Assembly: GCF_000725545.1 (NCBI RefSeq)
Contig: NZ_JNZP01000002.1
Coordinates: forward strand, 326,962 to 390,961
DNA length: 64,000 bases
Reading direction: 5' to 3'
DNA from: Streptomyces exfoliatus
GTDB taxonomy: Bacteria > Actinomycetota > Actinomycetes > Streptomycetales > Streptomycetaceae
Below the pieces are notes generated by a model. It was given only the letters and a program-made list of their open reading frames with translations. It made no database searches and had not been told where the DNA came from. This document shows positions 17,124 to 24,069 of this stretch, piece after piece. The first letter of the stretch is position 1. Every line of letters begins with the position of its first letter. The position numbers and the translations under genes are program-made.

Positions 17124-18176
17124 ATGTCCGATTCCGACAGGGGTGACGAGACGGGTTCCGATACGGAGCACGGCCTCACGACCGGCGCCGTCGCCCGGCG
17201 TCTCGGGGTGTCGCCGACCACGCTGCGCTCATGGGACCAGCGGTACGGCATCGGGCCCGCCTCGCGGGCGGAGGGGCGGCACCGGCGGTGGGCCCCGGGT
17301 GACGTCGCCATGCTGGAGGAGATGTGCCGGCTCACGGCCTCCGGTCTGCCTCCCGCGGAAGCGGCCCGGTCGGCCCTGTCGGCGCGGTCCGGCCTGTCGG
17401 CGCGGTCTGGCCTGTCGACGCGGGCGGCCCTCCCGGCGCGGTCGGCTCCTCGGGCACCCCTCCCCCGCGCCCCGGCCGCCCGCCGGCCGGGATCGGGCAG
17501 CGGTCTCCCGCTCGGTGACGTACGCCTGGAGTGTCGTGGGCTGGCGCGCGCCGCCGTGCGGCTCGACGGGCCCACGCTCGACGTCCTGCTCCGCGAGGTC
17601 GTGGCGGACCACGGTCTCGTCACCGCCTGGGAGGAGGTGATGGTGCCCACCCTGCACGCGGTGGGGCGCAAGTGGGAGTCGTCCGGGGACCGTTACGTCG
17701 AGGTGGAGCACCTGCTGTCCTGGCACGTGTCGACCGCGCTCCGGCAGGTCGCGCCCGCCGGGCCCGTCGCCGTGACCTCCCTGCCGCCGGTCCTCCTCGC
17801 GTGCGTGCCCGCCGAGCAGCACACGCTCCCGCTGGAGGCGTTGGCCGCGGGTCTCGCCGAACGCGGCCTGCCCGCCCGGATGTTCGGCGGGGCCGTCCCC
17901 GCCGAGGCGCTCGACGCCGCCGTGCGGCGCACGGGTCCGGTCGCGGTCGTGCTCTGGTCGCAGGCACGCTCGACCGCGCACCACGCCCTGGCCCAGCACG
18001 TCGCCGCGCGGTCGTTCGGCGTCAGGGGGGCGAGGACGCACCCCTTGGTGATGCTCGCGGGACCGGGCTGGGCCGGCCGGTCCGTACAGCCGGGGATGCT
18101 GCGCCCCGGCGGTCTGCGCGAAGCGCTCGACAGCCTCACCCGGCTCTACGGGGAACCGCATCCGACCGTCGGATGA
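17124..18176 (+). CDS. litR: MerR-family regulator with cobalamin-binding domain, LitR/CarH-like photoreceptor
   Basis: A 350-residue regulator. Residues about 16-70 are a MerR winged helix (TGAVARRLGVSPTTLRSWDQRYGIGP, then GRHRRW). After a low-complexity linker comes the helix-bundle plus Rossmann B12-binding unit. It has Trp in VGRKWESSGDRY followed by VEVEHLLSWH, corresponding to the W-x9-EH motif of CarH but with ten spacing residues, and AEQHTLPL, whose His matches the lower axial cobalt ligand. CarH/LitR proteins bind adenosylcobalamin in the dark, repress, and release DNA in light. The downstream sigma factor and photolyase fit such a role. Direct B12 binding is inferred, not shown. 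Confidence 0.8.
   Translation: MSDSDRGDETGSDTEHGLTTGAVARRLGVSPTTLRSWDQRYGIGPASRAEGRHRRWAPGDVAMLEEMCRLTASGLPPAEAARSALSARSGLSARSGLSTRAALPARSAPRAPLPRAPAARRPGSGSGLPLGDVRLECRGLARAAVRLDGPTLDVLLREVVADHGLVTAWEEVMVPTLHAVGRKWESSGDRYVEVEHLLSWHVSTALRQVAPAGPVAVTSLPPVLLACVPAEQHTLPLEALAAGLAERGLPARMFGGAVPAEALDAAVRRTGPVAVVLWSQARSTAHHALAQHVAARSFGVRGARTHPLVMLAGPGWAGRSVQPGMLRPGGLREALDSLTRLYGEPHPTVG
17376..17429 (+). repeat. 18-bp tandem repeat in the litR linker
   Basis: Three tandem 18-bp units beginning CTGTCGGCGCGGTCCGGC encode a six-residue repeat (LSARSG-like) between the MerR domain and the B12-binding unit. The third copy is diverged. Confidence 0.75.
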
Positions 18177-18257
18177 CACCGGAGGGCGGGGCCGTACCGT
18201 TCCCCGATTCCGGCGGGAAGGCCGGCCGGTCGCGCCGCCCGACGGCTTCCCTCCGCC

Positions 18258-18914
18258 TCAGCCGTGCGAGAGCAGTGCCGCCGTGAGTTCTGCCGCGCGG
18301 CGGTGCCACAGGTCCGCGCCACGGAGCATGGCGTGACCTCCGGTCGGCATCGGGATGCCCGCCGCGTCGGCGCCCGCCGCCCGTGCCCTGCGGACGAAGT
18401 CCCAGGAGTCGCGGGCGGCCGTGACGCGGTCGGTCTCGTCGTGGAGCAGGTAGAGCCGCCGGCCGCCGAGGTGCTCCACGGGCTCGCCGGCGGGACACCA
18501 GGGTGCGAGCGCCACGACACCGCGGACGTGCGGGTCGCCGGCGGCGCGGAGGGCCGCGCGGCCTCCCATGGAGTGGCCCAGGAGCACGACGGGCACGGGC
18601 CCGGCCTGTTCCCGGAGGCTCGCGAGGGCGGCTTCCGCGTCCCTGGCGGCGTCGGCGCGCGGGCCGTTCCAGCCGCGGTGGCGGTACCGCACGTCGGCGA
18701 CCAGCACGTTCCTGCCCCGTACGGCCCGGGTCACGGCCGTGGCGAAGGGGCGCATGCGCAGCGCCGGGAGGTTGAGGGCCGGCGGCGGCTCCGGCCCGTC
18801 GGCGCGACCGCCGTGGAGCAGCAGCACGGCCGCGGTCGGCACGGGAGGAGCGCTGCGGACGACGAGGGCGCCAGGGGTGTCCGGGCGGGCGGCGCGCCGG
18901 GTGCGGCAGGTCAT
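18258..18914 (-). CDS. Alpha/beta hydrolase, dienelactone hydrolase-like
   Basis: A 218-residue cytosolic hydrolase. It shows the oxyanion segment VLLLHGGRADG (29-39), the nucleophile elbow LGHSMGGRAALR with the catalytic Ser near residue 116, an Asp in LLHDETDRV and a C-terminal His in GGHAML, so the triad appears complete. Similar short hydrolases are annotated as esterases or dienelactone hydrolases; the substrate is unknown. The gene sits between litR (convergent) and litS (same strand, upstream). Whether it is read from the litS promoter is unclear, as 263 bases separate them. Confidence 0.8.
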   Translation of the reverse strand: MTCRTRRAARPDTPGALVVRSAPPVPTAAVLLLHGGRADGPEPPPALNLPALRMRPFATAVTRAVRGRNVLVADVRYRHRGWNGPRADAARDAEAALASLREQAGPVPVVLLGHSMGGRAALRAAGDPHVRGVVALAPWCPAGEPVEHLGGRRLYLLHDETDRVTAARDSWDFVRRARAAGADAAGIPMPTGGHAMLRGADLWHRRAAELTAALLSHG

Positions 18915-19177
18915 CGCGCGGCCGCCGGGTTCGTGTGCCGGCGCGCCGGCCGACGGAACCCGCGGGTGCGGGCCGGGTGGGCCGCGTAACCGGGCCGCTG
19001 CGGCATGTGTGGCCTCCAGGAGTCGTCGCGGGCCCGCTTCCCCGGGCGAGCGGGACGCTCATGCCGAGGGGAGGTGACCGTGAGGGCCGCAGTCTGCCAG
19101 GTCGACGTGTCCGCCGGGTACGGAGCCCCGTCATCCATGGACCACCGGTACGAGGGGTGGGATCGCGGCCCGGGTGT

Positions 19178-19876
19178 TCAGTCCGGAATCTCGCCGCCGG
19201 CGCGCGCCCGGTCGGGGGCCGTCGGCGTGGTGGCCAGGCTGCGGCGCATCCGCTGGAGGCCCCGGCGGGCGTGGCTCTTGACGGTGCCGAGGGGGAGGCC
19301 GGTCCGGTCGGCGATCTGCGCCTGGGTCAGGTCCGCGAAGTACGCGAGGGTGAGCACGTCCCGCTGGTCCCGCGGCAGGCGGGCCAGTTCACGGGTGACC
19401 ACGATCCGGTCGAGGACGTGCTCGGGGCCCTCGTCCGTGACGGTGGCCGGCATCAGGGCAGCGGCGGCGGCGAGGTCGAGCCGGCGCGTCCTGGCGGTGA
19501 GCGCGTCCGCGGTCTTCCGTCGCGTGATGCCGACGAGCCAGGCGGGTACCGAGCCACGCTCGGGGCGGTAGCCCGCCCGGCCGCGCCAGGCGGCGAGGAA
19601 GACCTGCTGGGTGACGTCCTCCGCCTCGCGCGGGTCGCCCAGCGAGCGGACCGCGAGGGTGTGCACGAGGCGGGCCCAGCGGCGGTGGGCGACGGCGAGA
19701 CAGTGTTCGTCGCCCCGAACGAGACCCCGGCCGATCTCCTCGTCCGACAGCGCGTCCGACAGGGGGTCGCTCAGCGCGTCGGACCGCGTGTCGGCCCCTG
19801 TGTCGGACAGCGCGTCGGACCGCGGGTCGGACAGCGTGCCGGGGTCGGGCCGGACGGCGGTGCTGGTCACGGTCAT
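19178..19876 (-). CDS. litS: ECF sigma factor, LitS-like
   Basis: A 232-residue extracytoplasmic-function sigma factor. Region 2 is seen in RRWARLVHTLAVRSLGDPRE and AEDVTQQVFLAAWRGRAGYRP, and region 4 in LPRDQRDVLTLAYFADLTQA with QIADRTGLPLGTVKSHARRG. The N-terminus is an unusual Ser/Asp repeat (SDALSDP-like units, about residues 15-46), also visible as imperfect repeats in DNA. The ATG at 19876 has AGGAGG upstream. No anti-sigma gene is adjacent. Its position near a B12-type MerR regulator and beside a photolyase matches the light-induced LitR-LitS module of Streptomyces; the shared upstream 11-bp repeat supports LitR control. Confidence 0.75.
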   Translation of the reverse strand: MTVTSTAVRPDPGTLSDPRSDALSDTGADTRSDALSDPLSDALSDEEIGRGLVRGDEHCLAVAHRRWARLVHTLAVRSLGDPREAEDVTQQVFLAAWRGRAGYRPERGSVPAWLVGITRRKTADALTARTRRLDLAAAAALMPATVTDEGPEHVLDRIVVTRELARLPRDQRDVLTLAYFADLTQAQIADRTGLPLGTVKSHARRGLQRMRRSLATTPTAPDRARAGGEIPD

Positions 19877-19950
19877 GACGGGTCCTCCTGCTCCGGGGCC
19901 GGTGCTCCCAGGTCCCCAGCGTCCGGCGTCCGGAGGAGTCGCTTCAACAC

Positions 19951-19972
19951 GCGTCGATCGTGCGTCGTATCG
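19951..19972. promoter_or_regulatory. 11-bp direct repeat upstream of litS, LitR operator candidate
   Basis: GCGTCGATCGT followed directly by GCGTCGTATCG, two 11-bp direct repeats in the 119-base gap between the photolyase stop and the litS start. The 16-mer TCGATCGTGCGTCGTA differs at one base from the one upstream of litR (TCGATTGTGCGTCGTA). Confidence 0.62.
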
Positions 19973-19995
19973 GTTTGGCGGACCCCGACCGGGGG

Positions 19996-21369
19996 TCAGT
20001 CGCGCCCCCGGGCGTGCCGGAAGCGGCTGAGGCCGTCGGCGAGGTCGACGATCGGGTCGGGGTAGTCGTACTCGGCCCGGTCCAGCCCCTTCAGACGCCA
20101 GGGTTCGTGGACCGAGGGACCGGGCAGAGCCGCGAGTTCCGGGACCCAGTTCCGGACGTAGGCACCGTCGGGGTCGTAGCGCTTCCCCTGGAGTACGGGG
20201 TTGAGGACACGGTTCGGCCGGGAGTCGGTGCCCGTCCCCGCCACCCACTGCCAGTTCAGCTGGTTGTTCGCGATGTCGCCGTCCACGAGCAGGGAGAGGA
20301 AGTGCCGGGCCCCCTCGCGCCAGTCGAGGTAGAGCGTCTTGGTGAGGAAGGACGCGGTGAGCAGCCGGCCCCGGTTGTGCATCCAGCCCTCGTGCGCGAG
20401 TTGGCGCAGGGCCGCGTCCACCACGGGGTAGCCGGTCCTGCCCTCCCGCCAGGCCCTCAGGTCCTCCTCGGCCTCCTCGCCCCGCCGCCAGCGGTCGTGG
20501 CGGGGCCGGTAGTCCTCGGCCGCCGTGTCCGGCCGCGCGGCGAGCACCTGCTGGTGGAAGTCCCGCCAGCACAGCTGCCGTACGAAGGCCTCGGCCCCCG
20601 CGCCGCCCCGGGCCCGTGCCCGGTGCACGGCCTCGGTCGCCGAGACCGCGCCGAAGTGCAGGTACGGCGAGAGGCGCGAGGTCACGTCGCCCGCGAGGTC
20701 GTCGTGGCCGGTTTCGTAGGCGTCGGCGTGGCGGGACAGCCAGGCGCCGAGCCTCCGGCGCCCCTCGCTCTCGCCTCCCGTGGCGAGGCCCGGCGACACG
20801 TCCGCGACGGACGCGCGGGCCGGCGGGCGCTCGGAGCGGAGGTCCTGCGGCACCGGCACCGACCGGGGGGCCGCGAGGGGCGTGCGCAGCGGCTCGGAGG
20901 TCCAGCGCCTGAAGTACGGGGTGAACACCGCGAAGTGGTCGGAGCCCTGCGGGGTGACGTCGCCGGGCGGTACGACGGTGGTCACGGCGTCGTGCACGTA
21001 CAGACGGCGCCCGTCGGACTCCAGGGCGTCGCGCAGCCGTGCCTCCCGGGCTCGGGCGAAGGCGGAGTGCCCCGCGGCCATGTGGACCTCATCGGCGTCG
21101 GCCTGCCGCACCACCCGGCACACCTCGGCGACGGTGTCGCCGTCGCGCACGACGAGGCGCCCGCCGCGCTCCCGCAGCCCGGCGTCGAGGTCGGCCAGGC
21201 AGTCGGCGAGGAAGGCGAGCCGGTTGGGCGCCGCGAACCCCGCCCGGTCCACGGCGGGGTCGCGGACGAACAGCGGCACCACCTCGTGCGCCGCCTCCGC
21301 GGCCGCGTGGAGCGGGGGATGGTCGTGCAGGCGGAGGTCGGAGGTGAAGAGGACGACGGAGACGGTCAT
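19996..21369 (-). CDS. phr: Deoxyribodipyrimidine photolyase (cryptochrome/photolyase class I)
   Basis: A 457-residue light-driven DNA repair flavoprotein that splits cyclobutane pyrimidine dimers. The N-terminal Rossmann antenna domain starts VSVVLFTSDLRLHDHPPL. The helical FAD domain carries TSRLSPYLHFGAVSATE, FVRQLCWRDFHQQVL, GWMHNRGRLLTASFLTKTL and GDIANNQLNWQWVAGTGTD, the conserved FAD and dimer-binding regions, with the usual C-terminal length. It lies upstream of litS on the same strand and downstream of the SDR/DUF2867 gene, a combination seen in light-induced Streptomyces operons. Repair activity is highly likely; a pure cryptochrome function is less so. Confidence 0.92.
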   Translation of the reverse strand: MTVSVVLFTSDLRLHDHPPLHAAAEAAHEVVPLFVRDPAVDRAGFAAPNRLAFLADCLADLDAGLRERGGRLVVRDGDTVAEVCRVVRQADADEVHMAAGHSAFARAREARLRDALESDGRRLYVHDAVTTVVPPGDVTPQGSDHFAVFTPYFRRWTSEPLRTPLAAPRSVPVPQDLRSERPPARASVADVSPGLATGGESEGRRRLGAWLSRHADAYETGHDDLAGDVTSRLSPYLHFGAVSATEAVHRARARGGAGAEAFVRQLCWRDFHQQVLAARPDTAAEDYRPRHDRWRRGEEAEEDLRAWREGRTGYPVVDAALRQLAHEGWMHNRGRLLTASFLTKTLYLDWREGARHFLSLLVDGDIANNQLNWQWVAGTGTDSRPNRVLNPVLQGKRYDPDGAYVRNWVPELAALPGPSVHEPWRLKGLDRAEYDYPDPIVDLADGLSRFRHARGRD

Positions 21370-21509
21370 GGCGCGCTTCCTCGGGAGGGTGGGTCAGGGG
21401 CGGGCCGTGCGGGGCCGGGCGCCCGGCGGCTGCGGGGAGACGTGTGCTGCGGCCCCGTGTCCCCTTCGGCGTGCGACCGGCCCGCGGATGCGTCGGCGGC
21501 CGCCGACGC

Positions 21510-21635
21510 GTGGACGGCGACCGCCCGTCCGTGGACGGCATCCGCCCGCCCATGAACGCCGGCCGCCACCCCGTGGACTCCGGCCGCCCGGCCGTGGACG
21601 CGGACCGCCCGGCCTTGGGCTCCGGCCACGGCGCG
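21510..21635. repeat. 21-bp tandem minisatellite upstream of the photolyase gene
   Basis: Six imperfect units with an exact 21-bp period (GTGGAC or variants at 21510, 21531, 21552, 21573, 21594, 21615). They fill much of the 302-base gap between the SDR/DUF2867 stop and the photolyase start. On the minus strand they read as a heptad-like VHGRAAG repeat in a frame (21366-21629) that ends overlapping the photolyase ATG. No convincing protein was recognised, so it is recorded as a repeat. Nothing else is seen in the gap. Confidence 0.7.
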
Positions 21636-21671
21636 TGGCCGACGGCCCGGATCATGGCTGCGGCGCCCCGC

Positions 21672-23300
21672 TCACGCCCGGGGCGGTCCCGGGTCCCCGG
21701 TGGGACCGGTCCCTGACGGGCGGGAAGCGCCGACGGGCTCGGGCTTCCCGGCGGGGTCCGCCGTGCCCGTGGGCGGGCGGTGCGCCGCCCGCTCCGCCGC
21801 CCGCGCGATGTTCCGCGCCATCCCGCCGAAGACGACGGCGTGGAACGGCGACACGCTCCACCAGTACGCCTGCCCCGCGAGCCCGCGCGGGTGGAACAGG
21901 GCGCGCTGGCGGTATCGGGTCCGCCCCAGGTCGTCCCGCTCGACCCGCATCTCCAGCCAGGCGAGCCCCGGCAGCCGCATCTCGGCGCGCAGCCGCAGCA
22001 GGGTGCCGGGCTCGATCTCCTCGACCCGCCAGAAGTCGAGCGCGTCGCCCGCCCTGAGCCGCTGGGCGTCGCGCCGGCCCCGGCGAAGGCCCACCCCGCC
22101 GATGAGCCGGTCGAGCCAGCCCCGTACAGCCCAGGCCAGCGGGAAGGAGTACCAGCCGTTCGCGCCGCCGATCCCCTCGACGACCTGCCAGAGCTCCCGC
22201 TGCCCCGCGTCGACGATCCGCTCGCGTTCGTCGGTGTAGAGGCTGCCGCCCGCCCAGTCGGGGTCGGTGGGCAGGGGATCGCTGGGGGCCCCTGGGAACG
22301 AGGCGGAACTCCACCGGGTGGCGACCCGGGCCTCCTGGACCCGCTGCAGGGCGAGCCGGAGGGCCTCGTCGAAGGAGATGGGGGTGCCGGGCGGGTCGGG
22401 GACGTGGTCGGCGATGTCGTGGTCGGCGCACACCACCTCGTACCGCAACGACTCGGCGAGCGGGCGGGCCAGGGAGGCGGGGACGGGCGTGACGAGTCCG
22501 ACCCAGAGGCCGGACAGGCGCGGGGTGAGCATGGGGACGGGCAGGATGAGCCGTCGGCGCAGTCCTGCGACCTGCGCGTAACGGACCATCATGTCGTGGT
22601 AGGTGAGGACGTCCGGGCCGCCGATGTCGAACGCGCGGTTGACGTCCTCCGGCATCCGCGCGCTGCCGACGAGATAGCGGAGCACGTCGCGTACGGCGAT
22701 GGGCTGGACGCGGGTGCCGACCCAGCGCGGCGTCACCATCACGGGGAGCCGTTCGGTCAGATGGCGGAGCATCTCGAAGGAGGCGGAGCCCGAGCCGATG
22801 ACGACGGCGGCCCGCAGCACGGTGGTGGGGACACCGGATGCCAGCAGGATCCGGCCGACCTCGGCCCGGGACCGCAGGTGCGGGGAGAGTTCCCGCTCGG
22901 GGACGTCCGCGGGTTCGAGGCCGCCGAGGTAGACGATGCGGCGCACCCCGGCGGCGCGGGCCTCCTCGGCGAAGGTCCGGGCCGCCTTCCGGTCGGTCTC
23001 CTCGAAGCCGTGCCCGGAGCTCAGGGAGTGCACCAGGTAGTAGGCCACCCGCACGTCGCGGAAGGCGGGGCGCAGGGTGGCGGCGTCGGTGACGTCCCCA
23101 CGGACCACCTCGACCCGGTCCGCCCAGGGGTGGTCGCGCAGGTTGGCGGGGGTGCGGGCGAGGCAGCGCACGCGGAATCCGGCGTCGAGCAACTCGGGGA
23201 CGAGCCGGCCGCCGATGTACCCGCCGGCGCCGGTCACGAGGCAGAGCGGACGGTCGGACGCGGGCCGGGGGTGCGTCTCCACGGGGTCGTGCGTCGCCAT
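21672..23300 (-). CDS. NAD(P)-binding SDR (NmrA-like) protein with C-terminal DUF2867
   Basis: A 542-residue two-part protein. The N-terminal extended-SDR/NmrA domain starts with the nucleotide motif LVTGAGGYIGGRLVPELLDAG (about 20-40), followed by VVRGDVTDAATLRPAF, and has VYLGGLEP and IGSGSASFEMLRHLTERLPVM. The C-terminal DUF2867 part (about 390-500) includes NGWYSFPLAWAVRGWLDRL and LRAGDALDFWRVEEI, ending with WWSVSPFHAVVFGGMARNIA. The reaction is unknown. This architecture recurs beside photolyase genes in actinomycetes, suggesting a light or oxidative-stress role. The gene precedes the photolyase on the same strand and is divergent from marR. Confidence 0.83.
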   Translation of the reverse strand: MATHDPVETHPRPASDRPLCLVTGAGGYIGGRLVPELLDAGFRVRCLARTPANLRDHPWADRVEVVRGDVTDAATLRPAFRDVRVAYYLVHSLSSGHGFEETDRKAARTFAEEARAAGVRRIVYLGGLEPADVPERELSPHLRSRAEVGRILLASGVPTTVLRAAVVIGSGSASFEMLRHLTERLPVMVTPRWVGTRVQPIAVRDVLRYLVGSARMPEDVNRAFDIGGPDVLTYHDMMVRYAQVAGLRRRLILPVPMLTPRLSGLWVGLVTPVPASLARPLAESLRYEVVCADHDIADHVPDPPGTPISFDEALRLALQRVQEARVATRWSSASFPGAPSDPLPTDPDWAGGSLYTDERERIVDAGQRELWQVVEGIGGANGWYSFPLAWAVRGWLDRLIGGVGLRRGRRDAQRLRAGDALDFWRVEEIEPGTLLRLRAEMRLPGLAWLEMRVERDDLGRTRYRQRALFHPRGLAGQAYWWSVSPFHAVVFGGMARNIARAAERAAHRPPTGTADPAGKPEPVGASRPSGTGPTGDPGPPRA

Positions 23301-23457
23301 GGGGTGCTCCGTTCCGTACGGGGGTCTGGCGCGAGCGCCCTGGATCTGTCACGAGCGCGCAGGGGCTCTCGCGAGTGAGCGAGCGGGGCTCTCCCGTCAT
23401 GCTTCCCCGTGCGCGGTCCGGGCGGATGCTCGGGAGCGATGTCTATAGGCTGAACGC

Positions 23458-23949
23458 GTGCCCCGCCATGAAGACCGAGACGCCACCGCCGCCCCCGAGG
23501 ACACCGTGGGTGACCTGCAGAGCTTCGCCGTCGCGCTGCGCCGGACCCAGGGCGAGCTCAATCGGCTGGTGCACGGTTTCGCGCAGGCGCAGGGCCTGCA
23601 CCCCACGGACGTCCAGGCGCTGGCCGTCGTCCTGGACAGCCCGGAACCGCTGACGCCGGGGCGGCTGCGGGAGCATCTCGGGCTCACGTCCGGCGCGGTC
23701 ACGGCCTGCCTCGACCGCCTGGAGAAGGCGGGACACATCCGCAGGACCCGGGAGAGCGCGGACCGCCGTGTCGTGCACATCCGTTACGAGGACGGGGCGA
23801 GGGCCGCGGCCCGGCGGTACTTCATGCCGCTCGCGGAGGCGGCGGACCGGGCCAGGGAGCAGTTCGGCCCGGCCGAGCTCTCGGCCGCGCTGCGCTTCCT
23901 GAACACGCTGAACGACGAGCTCGGAGCCCTGCGCGTGCCGCGCCGCTGA
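23458..23949 (+). CDS. MarR-family transcriptional regulator
   Basis: A 163-residue winged-helix regulator. The helix-turn-helix lies in TPGRLREHLGLTSGAVTACLDRLEKAG (about 69-95) and the wing in HIRRTRESADRRVVHIRY; flanking helices for dimerisation are present. The GTG at 23458 follows a TATAGG -10-like element by about 9 bases, without a good ribosome binding site, so a leaderless mRNA is possible. It lies upstream of an MMPL transporter whose promoter contains TGAGATA repeats, the probable operator of this protein. Confidence 0.85.
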   Translation: MPRHEDRDATAAPEDTVGDLQSFAVALRRTQGELNRLVHGFAQAQGLHPTDVQALAVVLDSPEPLTPGRLREHLGLTSGAVTACLDRLEKAGHIRRTRESADRRVVHIRYEDGARAAARRYFMPLAEAADRAREQFGPAELSAALRFLNTLNDELGALRVPRR

Positions 23950-24018
23950 AGCGGCGCATCCGTCCGGCAGGCTGAAACCGAAGGGGTGTGGAGAGCCGTG
24001 GTACCCGCATGATAGAAA

Positions 24019-24058
24019 ATCTCTCATTCATTGAGATAGTCAATGCCTGAGATATAGT
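24019..24058 (+). promoter_or_regulatory. MMPL promoter with overlapping MarR operator
   Basis: TTGAGA (24031-24036) and TATAGT (24053-24058) form a -35/-10 pair with a 16-base spacer, giving a short leader before the ATG at 24070. The inverted repeat ATCTC...GAGAT (24019-24037) covers the -35, and TGAGATA recurs at 24048-24054. The region is clearly AT-richer than its surroundings. Repression by the adjacent MarR protein is inferred. Confidence 0.65.
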
Positions 24059-24069
24059 TCGGAGCCCCG

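Noticed and set aside
18911..19138. Possible 75-residue gene ending with a four-base overlap on the hydrolase start
   Set aside because: Arg/Pro/His-rich composition, no recognisable domain; the overlap could be chance, so it was not listed as a gene.
21510..21635. Possible CRISPR array
   Set aside because: Units are contiguous 21-bp imperfect repeats without spacers and no cas genes are near.
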